A stretch of DNA of 5,511 bases from Thermodesulfobacteriota bacterium (GTDB taxonomy: Bacteria > Desulfobacterota > BSN033 > UBA1163): positions 1-5,511 of the forward strand of contig JASEIE010000261.1 of NCBI GenBank assembly GCA_030024065.1, read 5' to 3'. Within the stretch, counting starts at the first letter, position 1. Each line of letters starts with the position of its first letter. The notes below the pieces were generated by a model. The model was not told the origin of the DNA. It was given only the letters and a program-made list of their open reading frames with translations, and did no database searches. Of this stretch, positions 1 through 5,179 are shown piece by piece. Position numbers and translations under genes: made by a program.

Positions 1-338
1 GGATACTGAGCTGCAAAAACAAGCGATATGAAGGCACCCAGGGAGTGGCCCATGAACACTGACCGTTCAAAACCCTGATCGTTCATCAGGGCCAAGGTAT
101 CCTTGCAGTGGTGCTCGATTGAATATCCTGTGGATGGCTTCTCCGAGAGTCCTCTCCCCCGGAGGTCCATGGCAATGACCCTGTGCCGGGGAGTTAGCGC
201 CGAAGCCAGGCAATCCCAGAATCGGCTGTTGGCTGTCAACCCATGAATGCAGAGGATGGATTCTCCTTTTCCATTCCACATCGCCAATTGGATTTGAATT
301 CCATCGCCTTTTATCTTCATCATGATTGGCTCTGTCAT
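1..338 (-). CDS. Alpha/beta hydrolase, N-terminal part (runs off left edge)
   Basis: The minus strand reads open from an ATG at 338 to the window edge, giving 112 residues without a stop. Seen in the translation: an oxyanion-hole type HG motif in CIHGLTANSRFWD (residues 30-42), the strand/turn MDLRGRGLSEKP (57-68), and a nucleophile elbow GHSLG (97-101) with Ser99. This is the standard order for the alpha/beta hydrolase fold 1 family (esterases, C-C hydrolases, haloperoxidase-like enzymes). The catalytic Asp and His would lie in the missing C-terminal half. No signal peptide is visible, so it is probably cytoplasmic. The start at 338 has only a weak AGG-containing ribosome site; ATGs at residues 6 and 7 are alternatives. 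It is transcribed divergently from the depolymerase gene. The substrate cannot be told; a role with PHA oligomers or acyl esters is only suggested by its neighbours. Confidence 0.88.
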   Translation of the reverse strand, partial: MTEPIMMKIKGDGIQIQLAMWNGKGESILCIHGLTANSRFWDCLASALTPRHRVIAMDLRGRGLSEKPSTGYSIEHHCKDTLALMNDQGFERSVFMGHSLGAFISLVFAAQY

Positions 339-391
339 AAACCTATTTTAAATAACTGAAGATTGAGGATAGTCAAATCAAAATCAATGAT

Positions 392-402
392 AATGCAACA
401 AA
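392..402. promoter_or_regulatory. Candidate PhaR box, distal copy upstream of phaZ
   Basis: AATGCAACAAA occurs here and again, identically, at 2507-2517 upstream of phaR. The shared core TGCA also appears in the two promoter-proximal boxes at 455-466 and 2614-2625. PhaR proteins are known to bind TGC-rich operators. Assignment to PhaR is inference from the repeated motif and the neighbouring phaR gene. Confidence 0.4.
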
Positions 403-433
403 TTTATACACAAATTTATTTACAATTTGCTTG
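398..433. repeat. Three 12-bp-phased ACAAATTT-type repeats
   Basis: ACAAATTTATAC (398-409) is followed directly by ACAAATTTATTT (410-421) and the weaker ACAATTTGCTTG (422-433). Phasing is exactly 12 bp. It lies in the divergent region upstream of the phaZ promoter. It could be a curved-DNA or protein-binding element, or chance in AT-rich DNA. Confidence 0.4.
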
Positions 434-454
434 TTTTAAATCATTAAAGTATTT

Positions 455-466
455 TGAAATGCACCG
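455..466. promoter_or_regulatory. Candidate PhaR box proximal to the phaZ promoter
   Basis: TGAAATGCACCG resembles the phasin-promoter box TGCATTGCACCA (2614-2625), sharing the run TGCACC after a T-rich stretch. It lies 24 bp upstream of the -35 element at 491. Against the PhaR motif I recall from a Bradyrhizobium (TGCRNYGCASMA) it matches 10 of 12 positions. Binding by PhaR is inferred. Confidence 0.45.
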
Positions 467-490
467 TTCCCTCACTTGCCTCATTTTTTC

Positions 491-519
491 TTGACAAGGA
501 AACTCGCTTTCCTTATAAA
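491..519 (+). promoter_or_regulatory. Sigma70-type promoter of phaZ
   Basis: A perfect -35 TTGACA (491-496) and a -10 TATAAA (514-519) are separated by 17 bp. The start of transcription would be near 526, giving a leader of about 50 nt before the ATG at 578. The promoter lies inside the upstream in-frame extension of the phaZ reading frame, which argues that this extension is not translated. The sequence just before and including the -35 closely resembles that of the phasin promoter. Confidence 0.75.
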
Positions 520-523
520 TAAT

Positions 524-535
524 CTTTTTAAAAAG
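524..535. promoter_or_regulatory. 12-bp palindrome at the phaZ transcription start
   Basis: CTTTTTAAAAAG is a perfect palindrome overlapping the predicted transcription start. The phasin promoter also has a perfect 12-bp palindrome just past its -10 (2671-2682). Because this copy is A/T only apart from its ends, chance is a real possibility. Confidence 0.3.
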
Positions 536-577
536 GAAAGGTCATTACAAATTTTCAATTCAAAAAAGGAGATGAAT

Positions 578-1978
578 ATGCCAAGCTCATTAATGAGCTT
601 ATTTCCGCACCTTCTTAATACCCTTGAAACGATGAAACTTCCTATTCAGACAAGTATCGTTATCACAGAAATAAATAAGTGCTTTATTTCCTTAAGCTTC
701 GATTTAATGCAAATCTATCATCATTTTAATTATTCTGTATCGGGAATATATTCCTATATGAATTATTTGCCGAGCGAGAAAGCTTACCCGTTGCTCCTTG
801 AGACCTATCGGAAAGGGACCGAGAATGTTTTGGAGATCTTTAGAAAAAATCTTTTAGAAAGTCTAAGCCGTTTTCAGCAAGAAAGACGGGGGGAGCTTGA
901 ATTTGTCAAATTTTTCACGGAAGAAATTCCTCCTCCGGATTGGACAATTAAAGATAAAAAAATTCTACTTGATTTCCCCAGTCTTAGGGTGGTTGATATT
1001 TCTTTAGACACCCAACATAAAATACAAAACTACGCAGTCGTTTTCGCCCCTCGTGCGGGGCATCATTCAAGCATTGCGGAACGTGTAGCTCTTTACATGA
1101 GAGACCAAGGCCTTACCCGCATGGCCATCGTGGAACAGAAGTGCGCGGAAGATATTCCGCTTTATGTGGATGGCAAGAGGCATGATGAGGGTTTTAATGG
1201 ACAGGTTACCCAGTACAGAAAAGTACTGGAACATTTGAATGGGATGACTGGTTCTCCTCCTCATCTCATTGCTATCTGTCAGCCTGGACCATTACTGATG
1301 TCTACCCTCATCCTTTACCCCCACCTGGGGAAGACCTTCGGCTCGGCGGGCGCACCTATGCACACAGAGGCAGAAAGGGGATATTTGACAGATTTCGCCC
1401 GAACGATGGGCGAAAATGGCATCGATAAACTCGTTACCTTATTTGGCCGCACTATTTCCGATGAATATATTGGGGCTGGCAGAGAGATTTATGATGGCCG
1501 TTTCCAAGTCCTTGGCTTCTATTTTTTGGGAATGGATCAGCATTATAAAAACTTGATGAAGCTTATGGATGACTTAAGAGGAGGAGATGAAGAAGCCGCT
1601 GAACGTCAAAAGGTTTTTTATCGGTGGTATAATTATGTGCATCACTTTCCATCTGAATTTATAAAGGATACCTATATGAAGATTTTTGTCAGGAATGAAT
1701 TGATCCGTGGAAGGCTTACAATTGGCGGCAAAAAGATCGGCATCAAGGACTATCCGGGATCTGTGGCTATATGGGCCCTTGGCGGAGCTAAAGATGATAT
1801 CGCCCCCCCTCTCCAAGCGGTTGGTCATATGGATCTGATCGATTCGGTCTCACCAGATGAAAAACTCACCCTCATTTGTGATGGAGGTCATATGGGCCTC
1901 TTCCGCTCCCAAAAGATATTAGAAGAATTTTATAAGAGGATCGTGGCCTTCGTCTTCGTCCATAGTGACAGGTCTTAA
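578..1978 (+). CDS. phaZ: Intracellular PHB/PHA depolymerase-like protein (PhaZ family)
   Basis: A 466-residue protein likely to hydrolyse stored PHA in the cytoplasm at the granule surface. Seen: an APRAGHHSS segment (157-165) matching the APMSGH region of PhaZ, the nucleophile region IAICQPGPLL (231-240) with Cys234 in the family's CQP signature, GGAKDDIAP (402-410) carrying the likely catalytic Asp406 or Asp407, and DGGHMGLF (435-442) with His438. This Cys-Asp-His order fits the Ralstonia/Paracoccus-type intracellular depolymerases (PHB_depo_C). Those are about 420 residues; here the core is preceded by about 115 helix-rich residues without a signal peptide. The start at 578 is chosen because AAGGAG (566-571) lies 6 nt upstream; the frame is open to an ATG at 476, but that stretch contains the promoter. 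The first 200 coding bases look more AT-rich than the rest. It converges on phaR with a 13-bp gap. An annotation only as alpha/beta hydrolase is the main alternative. Confidence 0.85.
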   Translation: MPSSLMSLFPHLLNTLETMKLPIQTSIVITEINKCFISLSFDLMQIYHHFNYSVSGIYSYMNYLPSEKAYPLLLETYRKGTENVLEIFRKNLLESLSRFQQERRGELEFVKFFTEEIPPPDWTIKDKKILLDFPSLRVVDISLDTQHKIQNYAVVFAPRAGHHSSIAERVALYMRDQGLTRMAIVEQKCAEDIPLYVDGKRHDEGFNGQVTQYRKVLEHLNGMTGSPPHLIAICQPGPLLMSTLILYPHLGKTFGSAGAPMHTEAERGYLTDFARTMGENGIDKLVTLFGRTISDEYIGAGREIYDGRFQVLGFYFLGMDQHYKNLMKLMDDLRGGDEEAAERQKVFYRWYNYVHHFPSEFIKDTYMKIFVRNELIRGRLTIGGKKIGIKDYPGSVAIWALGGAKDDIAPPLQAVGHMDLIDSVSPDEKLTLICDGGHMGLFRSQKILEEFYKRIVAFVFVHSDRS

Positions 1979-1991
1979 ATATAAAGTTGAA

Positions 1992-2465
1992 CTACTTTTT
2001 TTCCACCTTCTCTTGGTTTTCTGCGGGACCTGAAAAGACATCAAAGAGAGATTTGTAAGGGGTCAACAAGCCGGTCATCGTTTTCTGGGCCGTATCTGAA
2101 AGATCCATGCTCAGATCAAGCCATTTCCTGAATTGTTCATCAAAAGTTGTCTTATAAACCAGATAGTTTTCTATAGTTTGCTGTAGATATTTCTCGAAGA
2201 ATTCCCTGAGAACAGTTTCCCCATATTGAATGATCAGATGAAGAAGGGAGACTGGTAGGAGGCCGTTTTTTAATCTCGCCTCCTCAAGGATAATCTGATG
2301 GAGGATAAAGGCGGTGACATCTTCCTTAGTTTTGGCATCAATGGCCTCAATCCTCCGACCCTGTTTGATCATATCGGCCACTTGATTGAGAGTCACATAA
2401 GTGCTCTTTTCGGTATCGTATAACCTTCTGTTGGCATATTTCTTTAGCAATATTTTTTCAGCCAT
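1992..2465 (-). CDS. phaR: PHA synthesis repressor PhaR
   Basis: A 157-residue transcription regulator. Residues 6-26 carry the signature of the PHB/PHA accumulation regulator DNA-binding domain, seen as LKKYANRRLYDTEKSTYVTL (7-26), followed by QVADMIKQGRRIEAIDAKT (28-46) and FILHQIILEEA (53-63). The C-terminal half (about 70-145) is amphipathic and helical, with phasin-like spacing of aromatic and Gln residues, as expected for the polymer-binding part. In the family, PhaR represses phasin and often its own gene, and leaves DNA when it binds nascent granules. The start at 2465 is chosen because AAGGGG (2472-2477 on this strand) precedes it by 6 nt and because the conserved domain begins right after it; an in-frame ATG at 2546 would add 27 residues unlike the family and would run through the likely operator. 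It is divergent from the phasin gene and convergent with phaZ. Confidence 0.93.
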   Translation of the reverse strand: MAEKILLKKYANRRLYDTEKSTYVTLNQVADMIKQGRRIEAIDAKTKEDVTAFILHQIILEEARLKNGLLPVSLLHLIIQYGETVLREFFEKYLQQTIENYLVYKTTFDEQFRKWLDLSMDLSDTAQKTMTGLLTPYKSLFDVFSGPAENQEKVEKK

Positions 2466-2484
2466 TTTATACCCCTTTTTATTA

Positions 2485-2513
2485 AATATACCAAAATTTA
2501 AGTCACAATGCAA
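2485..2513 (-). promoter_or_regulatory. Possible phaR promoter overlapping a TGCA box
   Basis: On the minus strand TTGCAT (2513-2508) and TATATT (2490-2485) are spaced by 17 bp. The -10 is good (5 of 6) but the -35 is weak (3 of 6). Transcription would begin near 2478, very close to the ribosome site, which weakens the call. If correct, the -35 sits inside the TGCA box at 2504-2517, giving a simple route to autorepression. Confidence 0.3.
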
Positions 2514-2517
2514 CAAA
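2504..2517. promoter_or_regulatory. Candidate PhaR box upstream of phaR
   Basis: CACAATGCAACAAA contains the 11-mer AATGCAACAAA also found at 392-402 upstream of phaZ. The 12 bp at 2504-2515 fit 9 of 12 positions of the PhaR motif I recall (TGCRNYGCASMA). The position between phaR and phasin suits an autoregulatory operator. Binding is inferred. Confidence 0.4.
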
Positions 2518-2558
2518 ATTTTCATTACTAAATTTATATAATCCAATATTTAAAAAAT

Positions 2559-2570
2559 ATTATTAATAAT
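2559..2570. repeat. 12-bp A/T-only palindrome
   Basis: ATTATTAATAAT is a perfect palindrome in the middle of the phaR-phasin divergent region. It is composed only of A and T in a very AT-rich stretch, so it may be chance. It is recorded because this short region also has dyads at 2590-2607 and 2671-2682. Confidence 0.25.
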
Positions 2571-2589
2571 TATAAAGACTTAAATGCTT

Positions 2590-2607
2590 TTTCTCTCAAT
2601 AGAGAAA
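2590..2607. promoter_or_regulatory. Inverted repeat upstream of the phasin promoter
   Basis: TTTCTCT-CAAT-AGAGAAA is a perfect 7-bp inverted repeat with a 4-bp spacer. Its centre lies about 70 bp upstream of the predicted phasin transcription start, a usual place for an activator or second-repressor operator. No T-run tail follows on the plus strand, so a terminator is less likely. The binding protein is unknown. Confidence 0.4.
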
Positions 2608-2613
2608 TATTTT

Positions 2614-2625
2614 TGCATTGCACCA
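2614..2625. promoter_or_regulatory. Candidate PhaR box at the phasin promoter
   Basis: TGCATTGCACCA lies 8 bp upstream of the -35 element. It contains two TGCA-type half sites 6 bp apart and fits all 12 positions of the PhaR motif I recall from a Bradyrhizobium (TGCRNYGCASMA). Phasin genes are the classic PhaR target and phaR is the divergent neighbour. This is the best of the four boxes in the window. The motif is from memory and binding is inferred. Confidence 0.6.
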
Positions 2626-2633
2626 TTTTTTTC

Positions 2634-2661
2634 TTGACAAATGAAAATTTGGCATTATAAT
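2634..2661 (+). promoter_or_regulatory. Strong sigma70-type promoter of the phasin gene
   Basis: A perfect -35 TTGACA (2634-2639) and a perfect -10 TATAAT (2656-2661) are spaced by 16 bp. Transcription would begin near 2668, leaving a leader of about 44 nt. Such a strong core promoter suits an abundant granule-coat protein kept off by a repressor. The bases before the -35 (CATTTTTTTCTTGACA) nearly repeat those before the phaZ promoter. Confidence 0.85.
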
Positions 2662-2670
2662 ATTAATTAT

Positions 2671-2682
2671 CCTTGATCAAGG
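2671..2682. promoter_or_regulatory. 12-bp palindrome just downstream of the phasin transcription start
   Basis: CCTTGATCAAGG is a perfect palindrome at about +4 to +15. With mixed base content in an AT-rich region it is less likely to be chance than the A/T-only palindromes nearby. It could be a dimeric repressor operator. The last bases form part of the octamer AAGGTCAT (2679-2686) shared with the phaZ leader (538-545). Confidence 0.4.
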
Positions 2683-2711
2683 TCATAGAAAAAAATAGGA
2701 GGTTAAGTATT

Positions 2712-2990
2712 ATGGAACAGAGTAAAATTGCAAAACAAATGGTCGATTTCAACAAGGCAACTTTTGACAACACCTTTAACGCCATGGTCATGCTCCAGGA
2801 GCAGACGGAAAGGATGGTCAACATGTTTTTGGAGCAAGCCACATGGCTTCCCGATCAGGGAAAGAAGGCTCTCAATGATTGGGTTCAGGCTTTTAAAAAA
2901 GGGCGTGACGATTTTAAGAAGGCTGTAGATGAAAGCTTTAAAAAAGTAGATGATTTCTTCACAGGTTTGGAAAAGTCCAAAACCCAATAG
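2712..2990 (+). CDS. phaP: Small phasin, PHA granule-coat protein
   Basis: A 92-residue, highly charged, almost wholly helical protein without Cys, signal peptide or membrane segment. Aromatic and Met/Leu residues recur with helical spacing (FNKATFDNTFNAMVMLQEQ, 13-31), and residues 57-83 form an amphipathic K/D/F-rich helix. This build, plus its place between phaR and phaC, fits the small phasins that cover PHA granules and control granule size and number. The start at 2712 is chosen because a full AGGAGG (2697-2702) lies 9 nt upstream; the frame can be opened from a TTG at 2673, but that lies inside the palindrome just after the transcription start. The promoter is near consensus with a PhaR box, and a terminator follows at once, predicting an abundant short transcript. 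Phasins are poorly conserved, so the call leans partly on context. Confidence 0.8.
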   Translation: MEQSKIAKQMVDFNKATFDNTFNAMVMLQEQTERMVNMFLEQATWLPDQGKKALNDWVQAFKKGRDDFKKAVDESFKKVDDFFTGLEKSKTQ

Positions 2991-2998
2991 GACGCTGA

Positions 2999-3038
2999 GG
3001 GCCGGGTAGCGTATGGTTAAAGCTAAACGGCCCTTTTT
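2999..3038 (+). terminator. Rho-independent terminator after the phasin gene
   Basis: GGGCCG (2999-3004) pairs with CGGCCC (3028-3033) and the inner TAGC (3007-3010) pairs with GCTA (3022-3025), with a 2x2 internal loop and an 11-nt apical loop. TTTTT follows directly (3034-3038). It lies 8 nt after the phasin stop. Since no strong promoter is visible before phaC, partial read-through is likely. Confidence 0.85.
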
Positions 3039-3127
3039 CGCTTCCACCTTTTTTCCGTCCAGTTAAAAGGAATCGGACTGAGTATCTTAAACATGAAATT
3101 CAGGATCAACTCCTCGGAGGATGACCC

Positions 3128-4681
3128 ATGAAAAATTGGTTTGACTTAGTCTCAGAATTATACGCTTCCCTTGAAAGGTTCTCGGAGATCAATCTCAAGA
3201 TAAGCGGGGCTACCAGGGAGCAGATTAAGGCCACTCAAACTTATTGGAGCGGTGTTTTCCGGTACATGAATGAGTTTATTACTCCATACTGGACCGCTTT
3301 AACTTCCTTCAATGCCTTGGAGAGAGAAAAATTGGCACACCATCCCCCCCTAGAGACTCTCAGGGATTATATGGAACTTTTGCAGTTTAATATTCAGATT
3401 GCAGAAAAGGGGTTAACCAGTAGCTTGGAAGCAATGAACCATTACCATATTCGTGAGTATCGGGAGGCTTTTTCCGCGTGGCTCAATACGATATTCGACC
3501 GGGAAGGAGAGGATATTGAGCAGTATATGTCCAGGCAGGCCAAAGTAATTGAAACGGTTGTCCTCACCTACCCAAAGACCATCCGGGATATCGAACCAGA
3601 ATTCGGATTTCACTTTAAAAGTGGAGGCTATCTAAAGGCTGCAGAAACAGAGCGTTTTTACCTCTATCAGGTGCTTCCCAGCTATAAGAATGTGAAGGTG
3701 AGAGAGAAGGGTAAACCGATCATCATCCTCCCTCCTTATGTCCTTGGTCCCAATATTCTGGCCTTCCTTCCCGGGGAAGATAAAAGTTATGTTCACTGTT
3801 TTGCCAACCAAGGAATTCCCACTTATATCCGGATCCTTAAGGATATTGACACGAACCCAGCCGTTCAGATTATGACTGGAGAGGACGAGGCCTGTGATAC
3901 CCATTACTTCTGTCAGGAAGTGATGGCCAGGCACGAAAGACCAGTAACCCTTCACGGATATTGCCAGGGCGGATTTATCGCTATGGTTGATCTCCTTTCT
4001 GGTGAATTGGATGACTTAGTGGATGCCCTCATTACCTGTGTCGCACCTATGGATGGGACTCGAAGCAAGGCCTTGATCGAGTACCTGGAACATCTCCCCC
4101 CTCGGTTTAGGAACCTGGGCTATGCACTGAAGACCTTACCGAATGGTAATCAGGTGGTCGATGGTAAGGTGATGAGTTGGGTTTACAAATTGAAAAGTAT
4201 GGAAAAGGAAGCACCCATCTTTTCTTTCTATCGAGACCTGATGATGTTGGACGCTTCTGGTGATAGAAAAGTGGAGATCAGTAAAACAGCGGCAGCCCTG
4301 AACCACTGGTTGATCTACGACCGTAAGGATCTGCCTGCTGCTATTATTAAATTGAGCTTTGATTCCTACACCAATCCTGTGGCCAAAGACGGAACGCTGC
4401 CCGTTACCCTTTTCGGTCGAAAATTGAATTTCAACCGCTTGAAGGAGAAAGGGATCAAATTCCTCATCTGCTATGCGGAAAAGGACGACCTGGTGAACAA
4501 AGAAGCGGCCCTCGCCCCATTAGATTATATCGATGCTGAAGTCTGCGCCTTTCCCAAAGGCCATGGGGGCATTGCCACTTCCTGGTCTGATCCTGGATCG
4601 GAGTTTGCCCTTCACACATGCTTTCCAAATAAATGTCGAGGTCCTGTCCGTTATCAGTTAGACCTTGAAGAAGAGGGGTAA
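3128..4681 (+). CDS. phaC: PHA synthase catalytic subunit, PhaC-like, with long N-terminal extension
   Basis: A 517-residue protein likely to polymerise (R)-3-hydroxyacyl-CoA at the granule surface. The PhaC box reads GYCQGG (277-282), matching the G-x-C-x-G-G lipase-like box, with Cys279 as nucleophile. AEKDDLV (450-456) places the catalytic Asp at 453 and KGHGG (477-481) places the His at 479, matching class III enzymes. The segment around 410-445 (N-P-x6-G-T-L, then the Asp strand) also follows that family. Class III and IV PhaC are about 355-360 residues and class I about 590; here about 175 helix-rich residues precede the fold, including a conserved-looking stretch ending IEPEFGFHF (155-163). 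The start is supported by GGAGG (3116-3120) 7 nt upstream. phaE follows after 9 bp. No clear promoter lies in 3039-3127, so expression probably comes by read-through from the phasin promoter. An alternative is a paralogous PhaC-like hydrolase, but Cys in the box and the PhaE neighbour argue for a synthase. Confidence 0.85.
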   Translation: MKNWFDLVSELYASLERFSEINLKISGATREQIKATQTYWSGVFRYMNEFITPYWTALTSFNALEREKLAHHPPLETLRDYMELLQFNIQIAEKGLTSSLEAMNHYHIREYREAFSAWLNTIFDREGEDIEQYMSRQAKVIETVVLTYPKTIRDIEPEFGFHFKSGGYLKAAETERFYLYQVLPSYKNVKVREKGKPIIILPPYVLGPNILAFLPGEDKSYVHCFANQGIPTYIRILKDIDTNPAVQIMTGEDEACDTHYFCQEVMARHERPVTLHGYCQGGFIAMVDLLSGELDDLVDALITCVAPMDGTRSKALIEYLEHLPPRFRNLGYALKTLPNGNQVVDGKVMSWVYKLKSMEKEAPIFSFYRDLMMLDASGDRKVEISKTAAALNHWLIYDRKDLPAAIIKLSFDSYTNPVAKDGTLPVTLFGRKLNFNRLKEKGIKFLICYAEKDDLVNKEAALAPLDYIDAEVCAFPKGHGGIATSWSDPGSEFALHTCFPNKCRGPVRYQLDLEEEG

Positions 4682-4690
4682 AGGAATTTC

Positions 4691-5170
4691 ATGGATAAGC
4701 ATTTTTTAGAATTCTGGGGAAATTTCCTGATCAACGTAGCCAAAGGGCAAAAACAACTCGAGGATATTTCCAAATGGATGATGCAGGGCTTTAAAGGTTT
4801 TGAGGATCTCACAGCCATGTTCCAAACATTTTACAGCCTCGATAAACTTGACAAAAGCAGCCCAGACTACCTGAAAATGTGGAAGAAGGCAGAGGAGGAT
4901 TTCAAGAAGTCGTTCAAAGATTATTTATCCTTACTTGGTTTGGTTCCCAAGGAGGAGTATCTTGGATTGGTTGAAAAATACGAGGCATTAAAACAGAAGG
5001 TAGCGTCTCAGGAAGAGACGATCAGCCATTTAAGAATGCTACTCGGGGAAAAGGTTTTCGATCCTGGAGGGGTGGTCAAAGGTTTCCAAGACTTGATGCA
5101 GAGGCAAAAAGACCAGTTTCAGAAATTGATGGAAAGTATTGGCGAGTCTTTTCAGAAAAAATCTTCTTAA
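4691..5170 (+). CDS. phaE: Short PhaE-like PHA synthase subunit
   Basis: A 159-residue helical protein without signal peptide or membrane segment. Seen: an N-terminal Trp/Phe-rich part (FLEFWGNFL, 5-13), the segment WKKAEEDFKKSFKDYLSLLG (64-83), then VPKEEYLGLVEKYEALKQKV (85-104), a heptad-like coiled coil up to about 118, and a final Gln/Phe amphipathic helix (131-155). The FKDYLSLLGL-VPKEEY-LKQKVASQEE arrangement is that of the class III PhaE family (PHA_synth_III_E), in which PhaE binds and activates PhaC. Typical PhaE is about 350 residues, so this one is less than half length and closer to the class IV partner PhaR of Bacillus, which is unrelated to the repressor. Ribosome site AAGGA lies 6 nt upstream. 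It begins 9 bp after phaC, almost certainly co-transcribed. It is not obviously truncated, since it has a natural C-terminal helix and stop. Confidence 0.8.
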   Translation: MDKHFLEFWGNFLINVAKGQKQLEDISKWMMQGFKGFEDLTAMFQTFYSLDKLDKSSPDYLKMWKKAEEDFKKSFKDYLSLLGLVPKEEYLGLVEKYEALKQKVASQEETISHLRMLLGEKVFDPGGVVKGFQDLMQRQKDQFQKLMESIGESFQKKSS

Positions 5171-5179
5171 TTATTTTTT
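5156..5179. terminator. Weak A/T inverted repeat between converging genes
   Basis: AAAAAAT (5156-5162) pairs with ATTTTTT (5173-5179) around the abutting stop codons of phaE and phaJ. The stem is A/T only, so it could at best be a weak bidirectional terminator. It overlaps the ends of both genes. Confidence 0.25.

Noticed and set aside
67..279. 70-residue minus-strand reading frame
   Set aside because: It overlaps, in another frame, the clear alpha/beta hydrolase coding sequence with HG and GHSLG motifs.
476..577. In-frame upstream extension of the depolymerase gene (34 extra residues)
   Set aside because: It contains the -35/-10 promoter and the ribosome-binding site that serves the ATG at 578; the ATG at 572 abuts the Shine-Dalgarno with no spacing.
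2466..2546. In-frame upstream extension of phaR (27 residues)
   Set aside because: It crosses a candidate operator, is AT-rich, and has no family similarity; the conserved PhaR domain begins just after the ATG at 2465, which has its own ribosome site.
2673..2711. TTG start adding 13 residues to the phasin
   Set aside because: It lies in the palindrome about 5 nt from the predicted transcription start, while AGGAGG is correctly placed for the ATG at 2712.
2728..2928. 66-residue plus-strand frame within the phasin gene
   Set aside because: Alternative-frame shadow without a ribosome site; its composition (Ser/Arg/Trp-rich) is unlike a real protein here.
2703..3047. 114-residue reading frame antisense to the phasin gene
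   Set aside because: No ribosome site or recognisable motif; it runs through the phasin terminator and mirrors the phasin codons.
3054..3088. Possible promoter or hairpin before phaC (GTCC...GGAC, TATCTT)
   Set aside because: The stem is only 4 bp with a long loop, and no acceptable -35 stands 16-18 bp before TATCTT.
3632..3955. 107-residue reading frame antisense to phaC
   Set aside because: Wholly inside the conserved catalytic core of phaC, with no motif or ribosome site.
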